From: Castanea sativa
Taxonomy: Eukaryota > Streptophyta > Magnoliopsida > Fagales > Fagaceae
Assembly: GCF_040712315.1 (NCBI RefSeq)
Contig: NC_134014.1
Coordinates: 42,087,634-42,151,633 of the forward strand
Reading direction: 5' to 3'
DNA: 64,000 nt
In this document: piece by piece, positions 37,601 to 49,600 of the stretch
Position numbering within the stretch: position 1 is the first letter of the stretch
How the letters are laid out: every line of letters starts with the position of its first letter
Translations under genes and position numbers: made by a program
Notes under the pieces: generated by a model
The model's input: only the letters and a program-made list of their open reading frames with translations
Database searches by the model: none
Told to the model about the DNA's origin: nothing

Positions 37601-40600
37601 AACTTTCTGAAGGAATTGTTTTTCACAATAGGGGGCTGTGGACCTTGGGTATTTCGGAAACAGATTCACTTGGAGTAGAAATTGGGGTAAACAGTGCATC
37701 AGAGAGAGACTTTACTGGGGTATTGCTAATAGCAATTGGAGATTAAATTCCAAAAGCTGTTATCTTCACCTGGGTGCTATTAAATCAGATCACTGTCCTT
37801 TGCTTCTTGACACCAACCCACCAAATTGCCTAAGTCAACGACTGTTTAGATTTGAGGCTGCCTGGACAAGGGACAACGGGTGTCATGATGTCATTGAAAT
37901 AGCATGGAAATAAAGGTGGTTTGGGGAACAGAGTGTAAATTGTGCAAAAGACAGATGCGTACCAGGGCAGCCCTTAAAGTTGGAATAAGTAGGTATTTGG
38001 TTTCTGCCAAACCAGAATTGAAGAATTAGAATCCCAAATAGATAAGGTTTAAAAACATGAGGTTCTGAGGAAAATGCTAGAGTAGAAGCAAATTTGCAGG
38101 CTGAACTGGAAGAGTGGCTTTTGAGGGATGAGGTTTTTTTTGAAGCAAAAATCTAGGGAAATGTGGCTAAAGGTAGGGGATAATAATTCAAAGTTTTCCC
38201 ACCTTGGCTTTCACTTTTTGATGCAAACATCCAATTCCAAGCCAATTTGGCTATGAGAGCAGAGTTGAAATTCTTTGTTTTTTAAAATCCAAATCCTCCC
38301 TTATTCTTTGGTTGACATAGATTTTCCCAAGTCTTCGATGCTAAGTATCGAGAGTAATTCTTTTTTGGGATCCACCAGAATTTTTTCATGAGTTAGTCTA
38401 GGTTATTACAAACCTTTGCTGGTACATCAAAGGTTGACAATATATAAGTTGGGATAGCTTGGGCCACTGTTTTTAGCAATGGGCATCTACTGGCCCAAGA
38501 TAAGCTCTTAGATCTTCACCCCATCAGCTTACTTTCCATTCTTTCCTGTAGAAACTTGAAATCCTCTGAGGGATTATTGGAGGTAAATACTGGAACTCCT
38601 AGGTGGTGTAACGACTCAAGGAAAAGCGCTAGCCACATCTGCGCTATACCTCAAAAGGACTAGTCACAATTGAGGCTCCTTGTAGTCGTTAATAAAGCCC
38701 AGATCTACCTAGTAAATACCCGATGTGGAACTCATCACACACCCACACACATCACACAACTAATCAAATTGGGGCATCACAAATGGCATCCTTTTTAACA
38801 TTCTCCATATTAAGGATCTGTTTCATAGCTCGGGCTCTTGGTTGTTGAATGAACTTCAAGAAGATTATGCCAAATTTACTCCTGTTTAGCAGTTGTCTGG
38901 ACCAAGTACAATATTTTTCTAGGCACTCATTTAAAATGTTATATTCCCTACTTGTTTTGGAAAATAGAACAATATCATCAGCATACATTATATGAGTTCA
39001 TGGAGGTACATCGATATTTAATTTTATGCCCGTGAGTCTACCCTCCAAGACTTCCTTTTCAATCATTCTGGCCAGCACATCTTGACATAAAATGAAGGGG
39101 TATGGGGATAGGGGATCCCCTTGCCTAAGCCCTCTTCTCAGGGTGTAAGAACCAGCCATACCCCCACCCCCCATTTATAAGAAGAGTTGATGAGATAGAT
39201 GAGACACATTCTAGAATCCATTTGGAGAAAGTGTTGTTAAAGCCAAATTTGTCCAGCACAGTCTTTAGGAACTTCCAGTTGACCCTATCATATGCTTTTT
39301 GTAGGTCTAACTTCACTGCCATCATACTATCCTTTACTTTTCTCTTCTTGAAGATATGCAGTGTTTCATTGAGAATAACCTTATTCTCTGCAATCCATCT
39401 ACCTGGAATAAAGGCAGATTGACAGGGAGAAATGAGTTTAGGTAATATCTCTCTCAATCTAGTCACAAGAAGCTTGGCAATTGTTTTGTAAACTACATTG
39501 CACAAGCTAATTGGCCTATACTGACTGTCAGATGTGGGGTTCTGAATCCTGGGGATGAGTGCTGTTAGTGTACTATTCAGCTCATTCAACATCTTCCCTG
39601 ATTCAAAGAAGTTAATGATTGCTTTGACAATTGAGTCACCCACAATATTCCAGTACTTCTTATAGAACAAAGCAGGAAGTCCATTAGGTCCAGATGCTTT
39701 TTGGGAATCCATTCCCCAAATGGTGTTTCTTATTTCCAATGGAGTAGGGATTCTACTCAACTCCACATTTTCTTTCTCAGAAACACATGGAGCAATGAGG
39801 TTTTCGAGGTCTAAAACAGAAAGTCCACCTCCTCTCCCTTACATGGCTCTTCAAATTTTGAAAGAAAGTGTGTATTAATTTCATCAAAAGTATGGAAAGG
39901 TATTGAGAATGCAAAAAAAATCATAGTCATGGCTGCTTGCTTCATGGTTGGTGATGGCCGGTCCATTAATATATGGCTAGATCAAGACTACAAACCCAAA
40001 CCTAAAGATGATTCAATTATCCAAGTTCCCATGATAGTCTCAAGCCTTATCAACCCTTCAACCAAGTCCTGGTGTGTGAATAGACTAGAGGAGCTATTTG
40101 ATGTTGAGTCCATTGAAGCTATCAAAAGAATCCAAATTCTTTTTGTATTTGATTTATTGACCCCTTGTACACTCCCTGTGTACTAGGGTGTTCCTTTTTT
40201 ATATCAACAAAACTTACTACTTATAAAAAAAAAAGAATCCAAATTCTCGTTAAGCCAAGGCAAGATAGTTTAATGTGGATTAAGGATCATAACGTGTTGA
40301 ATTGGCAGAATATTTGGAATCTAAAAATTCAAGAGAGGTTAAAAATGCTCTTATGGAGAATTGGAGCCAATGTGCTGCCTATGAAGGAAATTCTTCACCA
40401 CAGAATGGTATTGAAGACACTGATTGTGTTCTTTGCAAGGAGAGCACAGAAACAGCACCGCATCTGTTCTTCCACTGCAAAGTAGCTAGAGCTATATGGT
40501 TTGGCTGTAATTGGAGTCTCAGAACTGATACTCTTCAAATCAATAGCCCTGAAGATATTATAAATTGTCCTAAATACCCAAATCTTGACACCACATTCTG

Positions 40601-43600
40601 GCAATCTTATCCAAATGACCACACCTCACTCAAAATAGCCCACACCTTAGAAAACATATAGTATGTGAGAAATGAGGTCCTTCACAACAATGTTCAGGAG
40701 TTGAATCTGGCCAAAATTATTAGCTCATTGGAGACCAGAGTTTTTGAAGCAGTTGTGGATGACAGAGGCAGGGAGGTCAAGAGTTGTGAAAAACAGTTGA
40801 GTTGAAAAAACCACCACCTGGTTGTATTAAGTTAAATTTAGTTGCAGCTGTGTCCCAGGTATGTGTTTCCATAGCTGTTGTGGCTATAAAAGAGTCTGGT
40901 GGAATTGTCGAAGCTTGGGCTAGTATACACCCAATATGTTAACCAATTGAAGCAGAAGCAGCTTCTATTGTATGGGCTCTCAATCTCTCAATCTTGCTAT
41001 AGAGGAAAAATTCCTATATATTGAGATTGAAGGAGATGCTAAACTCTGCTTTGATGAATTAAATGGTGATGTCCAGAACTGTCACTGGATTGCAAAGACT
41101 TTGCTGTTAAATGCTGTGGAACTCAAGACTAAGTGTTGTTCTTGTTGGGTTAAGAGAGAGTGTAATGCTGTAACTCATGCTCTAGCAAATGTTGTTTCTC
41201 CCCTTTCCCCTGTTTTCAAGTGTAATAATGATTCACTCCCTTCTGATGTGTGGGAAACATGGGAGACATGTTGCTTGTGGATTCTATTTCTTTGGCTGGT
41301 TAATGAAATGGAATGTTTGCTTACAAAATTTTTAAAAAAAAAAAAGGAAAAAAAAGAAAGAAAGAAAGAAAGAATGTTGGGTATTAAGAAGCAACGTGAA
41401 ATAAGAATGTTATAAGTGGAAATTCTAGTAAAGATAAGGAATGAAGTTGTCTATTCAAAGGTGGGGTGGCCCTAATTGAGGAAACAATGACTAAGAGAAC
41501 TTTTCTGAGTTCATTGAGGAGCTTAGCCTGATAGATTTGCCTTTGGAAGGAGGGAGTTTTACTTGGTCGAGTGGTTCGGATCAGCCCTCGATGTCTAGGA
41601 TAGATAGGGCTCTGGTTTCTCTCGATTGGGAGGATCACTACCCGGATGTGACCCAACGGATTTTATCTCATCCTATTTCAGATCATTTCCCCATTTTAGT
41701 GGAGGCAGGTCGGATTGTAAGGGGGAAAAGTCCTTTTAGGTTCGAAAACATGTGGCTAAAGTCGGATGGGTTCAAAGAGAGGGTTCATTCTTGGTGGAAT
41801 CGATATTCCGTCTCCGGTACCCCCAGCTTTGTTCTTGCCAAGAAGCTGAAGGCATTGAAGGCAGATATTATTCAGTGGAATCGGAGTGAGTTTGGAAATG
41901 TAGAGCGTCGGAAAAAAGAATTGTTGGAGGCTTTGAGATTATTGGACGTTAGGGAAGGGGAGTATGGTCTTTCTGAAGTGGAGTTAGGTGAGAGGGCTGG
42001 GTTGAGATCCCAAATTCAGAACCTTCTCTCTTTGGAAGAGATCTCGTGGAGACAGAAATCGAGGATGCTTTGTATTAAGGAAGGAGATAACAATACCAAA
42101 TTTTTTCACAAGATGGCCAATTCTCGGAGAAGGTATAACCATATTAGTATGTTGGAAGTGAATGGGGTTACCTATGAAGACGAATCCGAGATGGGCGACC
42201 ATTTGTACAGTTTTATAAAAATTTGTACAAGGAGATAGAGGAGTGGAGGCCTTTCGTGGAAGGATTAGAGTTTGTTCAGATAGAGGGGTTGGAGAGGGAC
42301 TGGCTTGAACGGAGGTTTGAAAAGGAGGAGGTCTTTCGAGTTGTCAAAGAGATGGAAGGAGATAAAGCTCCAGGTCCTGACGGTTTCTCTTTGGCTTTTT
42401 ATCACCAGTGTTGGAGAATTGTGGAAAGAGATGTCCTTGCTGTGTTTGAAGAGTTTTATCAACACAGTAAGTTTGAAAAATCTCTGAATGCAACATTCCT
42501 AGCCTTAATCCTAAGAAGAATGGTGCTTCCAATATTCGAGATATTAGACCTATTATTTGGTGGGGAGTGTCTACAAGATTTTGGCCAAGGTGCTGGCAAA
42601 TCGCATGAAAGAGGTTTTGGATCAGTTGATATCTGAGTCTCAGAACAGTTTTGTGGGTGGTAGACAGATTCTTGATTCAGTTCTCATTGCTAATGAGTGT
42701 GTAGATAGTAGGGTGAAAAGTAAGATTCCGGGGGTTATCTGCAAATTAGATATTAAGAAAGCTTATGATCATGTGAACTGGGAGACTCTTCTTGAGTTGT
42801 TGAAGAGAATGGGATTTGGGGTGAGGTGGTGTAGGTGGATCCGCACTTGCATATCTACAGCCCAATTCTCGGTGTTGTTTAATGGGACTCCAGCTGATTT
42901 CTTTGGGAGTTCGAGGGGGTTGAGACAAGGGGACCCGCTTTCGCCCATGTTGTTTCTGGTTTTGATGGAGGTTCTCAGTAAGATGCTGCAAAGAGCTGAA
43001 GGGGTTGGTTTAATTCGAGGTTTTAGGGCCCACGGTAGACGGGGGGAGGGGTTTGTGTATCGCATCTATTGTTTGCGGATGACACGATTCTGTTTTGCGA
43101 TGCGGATGAGGAGCAGATTCTTTATATTCGGATGCTTCTTCTTTGTTTTCAGGCAGTGACAGGTCTAAAGGTTAATGTGCTGAAAAGTGAGATGGTTCCT
43201 ATTGGGGAGGATCCTAATATCCATGTCCTAGCAGAGCTTTTGGGATGCCGGATTGGATCTTTGCCTATGACCTATCTTGGTATGCCTTTGGGGGCGTCCT
43301 TCAAGTCCCCTACTGTTTGGAATCCTATCTTGGAGAATTTTGAGCGTAAGTTGGCCGGTTGGAAGAAGTTGTATCTGTCAAAAGGTGGAAGACTAACGTT
43401 GCTTAAAAGCACTTTATCTAGTCTTCCCACTTATTATTTGTCTCTTTTTACCATCCCTACGCATGTGGCCAATAAAATTGAGAGATTGCAAAGGGACTTC
43501 TTGTGGGGGGACTCCAAGCTACATTTGGTGGGATGGGACAAGGTGTGTGCACCTTTGAAAAATGGTGGGTTAGGGGTAAGGAAATTAACCACCTTTAATA

Positions 43601-46600
43601 AAGCTTTACTAGGGAAGTGGTTATGGAGGTTTGGGATTGAGGAGACAAGGCTTTGGAGAAGGGTCATAGCCCTCAAGTTTGGGGAAGATTGGGGGGGGGG
43701 GGGATGGAAGTCCAAGCTAGGTAGAGGGGCGCATGGGTGCGGCTTGTGGAGAAGTATCCGCATGGGATGGGAGGATTTTAGCAAGAATACTTACTTTGAG
43801 GTAGGGGTGGGAGATAGAGTGAAGCTTTGGACTGACCATTGGTGTGGGGAGTCTCCTCTTCAGTTGTCTTTTCCGAGCGTGTATGGGATTGCATCCAATA
43901 AAGAGGCTTCGGTGGCCTCTTCTCTTGAACGGTTGGGGATTGAGGAGCGGAGAAGCTGGAATGTTCGTTTTATTCGGAGACCTAATGATTGGGAGATGGG
44001 TGGAGTGGATGATTTTCTCCGAACATTGGGTTCTAATCTTCCTCCCACCGATAATGTAGATCGTATGCGATGGAAGTTAACAAAGAATGGGGTCTTTGAT
44101 ATTCGTTCGTTTTACAATAAGTTGAGAAGATCCGCGCCTATTATCTTCCCTTGGAAAGGGGTTTGGAAGGTTAAGACTCCTCGGCGTGTTTCTTTTTTTG
44201 TGTGGACTGCTGTTTGGGATAGGATCCTTACAGGGGATAATTTGAGGGGAAGAGGGTTGGATTTTGTCGATTGGTGTATCATGTGCCGCAGTAATGGGGA
44301 GACGGCGGATCATTTGTTATTACATTGTGGAAAGGCTTCTCGACTGTGGAGTTTGGTTTTTAGATCTTTTGGGTTTTCTTGGGTCTTGCCTAAATCGATT
44401 GCGGATACTCTATTCAGTTGGTGGAATTGGCCTGGAAAGCATTCGTCTAGCATTTGGAATTTAGCTCCTTTATGCTTGATGTGGTGTCTTTGGAGGGAAC
44501 GCAATAGGAGGACGTTCGAGGACATGGAAAGCTCAGACGACCAGCTTTTGGCCTCTCTTAGTGGCACTCTGTTTGATTGGTCTAGGGCTTGGGGACTCAC
44601 CTCTAGTGATTCTCTCCCTATGTTTCTGAGTTCTCTCCTGTGTACTTAGTTTATTTTCTTCTTTTCTCTTTTTTCTCTTTCTCTTCCCTGTGTACTTTTC
44701 TCTCTGCCTTATGTCTTTTGCATAAGGTAGTGTTCATGAATGCATATATTTTTACCTATCAAAAAAAAATAAACTGGAATTGTGCACAGAGACCACTTAG
44801 TGCTCTAGTGAGAGTGAATTTAACCCGAATTAAGGTTTAGTGTTGTTTCTTAGTATATACGGTGATGTATCTGTATAGATGCATTCTTTTGCCTTTGTAA
44901 ATCACCAATAGTTATCGTAATTCTGTGAGTCTTTTTATTTCCTTAAGTAGAATGTCTTACTTTTTTCACCATTTGTTGTATCTTAGACATTTCTTTGGTT
45001 CTACTCTTGTTTTTTCTCAATAGATCTCTGTATTATTCTGTTATCTAACTTTTCTATTGCTGGCTATATGAATTTTAATATTTATCCTAAAAGTAAACAT
45101 TTTAGTACTTTTCTTAACATATGGTGATGAATTAACTGGAGATGGATTCTTTTTCCTTTCAGAATCACTGTTAATTCTTCTCTTTTTTTTTAGTACAATA
45201 TTGAGTACATTATGCAAATGAGTAAGATTTCAAATTATTATTGTAAAAAGAATTAAAGATGAAATTTATCTGTGTCCTTGAACAGCAATAGTTTGGTTCA
45301 GAACTATAGAGATATTTTACTGAAAAAAGGATCGTTGGTTGATTTGTTTCATGTGGGCTGGGCTATGGCCTATTTGGATTTAATATAGTCTAGTTGGGCT
45401 CAGTCACCAGAGTTTTTTGATTAGCACCCCAATTTAACCTAAATCATATGTGAAGGTCAGCGGACTCACATTAGATCTTTCTACTCACATTAGATCTTTC
45501 TAGCTCTTTTCTGACCATCCATACTCACTGTTGCTTAAATTGGATAGAAGTTGTTTTTTAGATGTGGGATATAAAATCCAGGTAGTATAACCTTTCTAGA
45601 TCTTTCTTTCATTAACTTTTCTTTTTATGTAGGAATGATATATGGTGAATATTAAACTATGATATGTACAAGTACATTGTTAGTATGGATATTTGTATCA
45701 TTATGTAAATATTACATATACTGATATGAACAACTCCATTTCTTATTAACTTGCACATTAGCTACCAGAGTTTAGTCAGTAATGTTTGGATGAATTTGAT
45801 ATTTTCTTATATTTTCTAGCTTTTTAGTCGAATGATTGAGAAACCTCAGCTGTTTACTTGTGTGGGATTTTCTGCAATTCAGTGAAGAGTTCAATTCTGG
45901 ATTTGGGTCTCACACACCAATGATTCTCGGACAGGCAAAAGTTGTTCGCTACTACCCAAATTATGAAAGGTACATCTTAATCTGATTCTTTTATAGTAGA
46001 AAACTGTTTTACAGTTCTCATTATTTTGTTAATGCTTCAGAACTTTGGATGTCGCAAAGACTGTCATAAAGGATAAATTGTACGTATACAGCAAGGAAGA
46101 TAAAAAAATTGATCTATCCAAAGATGGGAAATTGGAAGATGTGAGTTCTTTTACCATCCTTTTCAATCTATTTTTATATATCCACTGCCTTTTCACATTG
46201 CACAGGGACTTTATTTCTGTTATTTATAATTTTGCTAAGCTCCTTCTTTATGAAGTTTGTAAAAGGAGTATGTTACAAGTATCCATCCCATTAGCATGAT
46301 TTGTAATTGCTAATTTTCACTGCATAGTTTGGGGATATGTCTCTTATATGGGCATTTTAAAATGTTATTATACAAGGATAATTTCTGCATGTCTTCTTGT
46401 TTTGCAACTGAATGCTGCAGTGGCCTAGATGATAGAGGCATCAAAATATGGATCAACATATATAGTGTCAAGGAAATTAATAAAGTATGTTATATAAATC
46501 TCAAAACTTTTACCCAGCTATTTTGAAACGCTACCATTTAAAAAATTGGAGTTTTTGGCATCTTCAAATTATATTAAAACTAGGCAAGAACCCGCATGTT

Positions 46601-49600
46601 GCAGTGGCAAGCATTTTTTATAAGAACTTACAACTCTCTGATATCCAAGATGAGAATCATTTTCAAATGAAAATGAATGTGGAACAAGTTGTATTTAGAA
46701 GGTAACCCCTGGTTAAGTTTGTTAGTTAAAAAAGACTTGAACAATATAGTGGGATGTTTGCTGATAAGAAATGTAAATTATAAGAATGACGAACTATACC
46801 TATTAATAGCATAGAGTCAAACAGCTTCTTTTTTTCTTTTTTCTTTTTTTTATTCAAATACTTTTTCCATTAACTGATATAAGGGTAAGTGAAAAGATCA
46901 ATTGAAAACATCCATTCAACTGGACAATCAAATATTCCATAAAACTTTTTAAGTTCTCTTTGATCCGTACGACTAAACATTAACAGAGTTTAGTAAGCTA
47001 TGATTGATTACAAACTGATCCAACTTGCAAACCAAAACCTGGTTGAAGCAAAGAATGCTGGGTGGACAAGGATTTTGAAGCTTTGAATCACATAGTATTG
47101 CCATTGGACTTGCAGGATCCTAGAAACGTACCTGTACCTAAAAAGGTCAGTTCAATTGTAAACAATCACACAACTCGCACAACTTGTAATAAGGCCCCCA
47201 TTTCTAACAAAATTATAGGAAAATCAAGCTCCTTCAGTTTCATCCTATTCAGACTACTACTGCTTCATAAATGTTCCTAGTAAATTATTCCAAGGATGAA
47301 TATAATAAATACACCCTTGACCCATGTGGAGAGAGCATTCTAATTCCTCTTTTAAGGAGTGCCTCACATGGTAGAAGCTCAGGGTATTGCAGATTAAATT
47401 CCTGCTTTGTGGGGAGATTCTTGGAAAGAGAAGCAATTAATTGTGTCTTATTAGTTATCTCTAGGGTAAGAAAATAATTGTCAATATGTAAAACTGAATT
47501 ATGCATCTGGACAAAGAAAAAGGATGAGGAAATATGAATTCCATTCAAGCAGGTAAGGGCTTGGCTTGACCTTGTGTTCTCTACTGGTCGGGTCGGAGGC
47601 AAAGACTGGCAAAGTTCATCATTTAGTGGTGGGGTGTTCATAGAAAAGAAGGCGTCGCCCAACGAGTAGTAGATTTGGAGCTTGCTTGCATCTGATCTAT
47701 AAGCCTATCGTACCTCCCTATCGTTTGCGCCCAACTGCCTTTCTATTGCACCTGCTGTTAACTCCTGTTCACTTTCCTTTCTGATAGTGCCTTACTCAGA
47801 AGTAATATACTGATTAGATTAAAGGGAGGAGATATCTTTCATAAAAGTCAACTTCCACCATGCCACAAGATTCTTTTGCAAAGCACTCTTTCGGATGTTT
47901 CCACACCTGCCCCTGCAAGCAAAGAGGTTTCAAGATACCAGGCGACCAAGTAAAAGTGAACAGCCTGAGGCTTGTCTTTGTTTCACTGAAAAAGGACTAA
48001 GGAAATTTAATTTCTGTAGTGGTGATGCTGGCGTCAGATGACCTGGTTTATATTTATTTATTTATATGCAAGATTGAAGATGCTATACGTGCAGATCCTC
48101 TTTTCTTTTTAAGATAGCAAGGAGGTAGGGTCTAACCGGAACTTTAATTTGTACGCATAATCCATTGGAGACCAAATAAACAGAATGCCATTGTCCATAG
48201 CTCGTTAGCAAATATACTCTCTCTTCTATTTGCCCTGGTTTTTGGCCTGCAATATATTTATTTGCAATGTGAATACTCTAAGATATTATTTGTAGCTACT
48301 TAATAAACTATATTATTTGTAGTTAATAAATTATGGCATATAGAGGTCGAGATGTACATAATTATAAAACAGTAATTACATGACATCGTGTGGAGACTAT
48401 TTACCTCATGTGAGCTTTTTGGATTTTTCTCTTGTTTGAATCCATCATTACAGCTGACAGAATCCATCTTATCCATTCCTTTTTCTTTGTACAAGTAATC
48501 TTTAGTTACTTCCTGTATACTGTAATCTTTTTTTTCTGTTTAATGATATTTTTGCTTCTTTACTGATAAAAAAACCCATCTAGTCTGTATAGGCCCAGCA
48601 GTAAAGAAATAATTTAAACCAAACAAAAAGAAAATTCATTTATTTTTTATGAGACTATCGCTTTAAGAAATGCCTTTTGGGTTGGTCATATTTTGCTTCA
48701 CACCCATTGGAGGACATATCTGCTTTCATATATTGAAAATTCAATCAACTAATGTTAATGTGAAAATGCCAGATTCTGGGTGCAAACTCCTGCTCTGATC
48801 TTTACAGAGTTGTTGGTGAGGACTTCTGGTTGGCTACTTGGTGTAATAGTGCTTTTGAGGGGTAATTATGCATACAAATTAAGTTTTATGTCCTGCATTC
48901 GATATTTCTAGTCATTCCTAGTTTTTAATTGATTATTGTTATTGCAGGAAACGGCTTGAAGGAACAAGGATTACCCTAGTGAAAATGTAAATTATAGTTT
49001 TCTTGTTTCTTGGCTTGCAATTATTCCTTTCCTTGTTTCCTTTTCCTTTGTTCATTTTCATTTTCTTTTTTCTCATTATAATAACTTTCTTTTTCATTTA
49101 AACCATCCAATGATTCCTCTAGGGAACGCGGATTTGACTTTGCCATCAGAACACCCTGCACGCCTTCTAGATGGGATGAATTTGAAACAGAAATGACAAT
49201 TGCATGGGAAGTATGTTACTCTAGACCTCAAATATATCTACATATACATGCACACACATATTTGTGCTAGACCTCAAGCATTAACAAATAGCTTTGCTTT
49301 CTACATCTAGCCATAGACTGTCCATTACTTAATGTTTAAAGTTTAATCAGCTAAAACAATTCCTGCTTGTTTATCTTGCTCACTTATGATTGTATTCAAG
49401 CAATTCAAGATACATGATTTCATGATGCTGACAAGTTTTTTAGTTACTGAGTGACTATTGATATTAAAGGTAAAGAGTAAGGCATATACATGATTTTTTG
49501 TGGGGATTTATACCTCTATATGTATTATCAGATTATAAGTCTCAGATCTATTGAATTTAATTGGTGAATCCAAGTGCACTACTTAAAAGTTAAGTAGGTG

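Larger units (their letters stand above)
36510..41370 (+). mobile_element. Near full-length L1 LINE with internal inversion
   Basis: The element is flanked by AGAATGTTGGGTAT at 36496-36509 and 41371-41384, a 14-bp target duplication, and ends in an A-rich tail (41330-41370). Endonuclease pieces are on the plus strand at 37148-37913 ([20 protein letters not shown], then [23 protein letters not shown]). The ORF2 end is on the plus strand at 39885-41330 ([20 protein letters not shown], then zinc-region [18 protein letters not shown] and an RNase H-like part). The RT between them is on the minus strand. Stops and frameshifts make it inactive. Confidence 0.88.
36300..44838 (+). mobile_element. RTE-type LINE relic in SRFR1 intron 16, split in three
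   Basis: Three plus-strand pieces read as one protein tail when the inserts are skipped: 36310-36509 ([29 protein letters not shown]), 41371-41497 ([26 protein letters not shown] in slipped frames) and 44775-44838 ([18 protein letters not shown]). This is the thumb and tail of plant RTE reverse transcriptases. Two L1 elements fill the gaps. Confidence 0.8.

Noticed and set aside
36106..45882. Idea that SRFR1 is cut in two by the 9.8-kb insertions in intron 16
   Set aside because: Exon 16 ends in phase 2 and exon 17 starts with the matching base at a good acceptor, and the joined protein continues with the family sequence.
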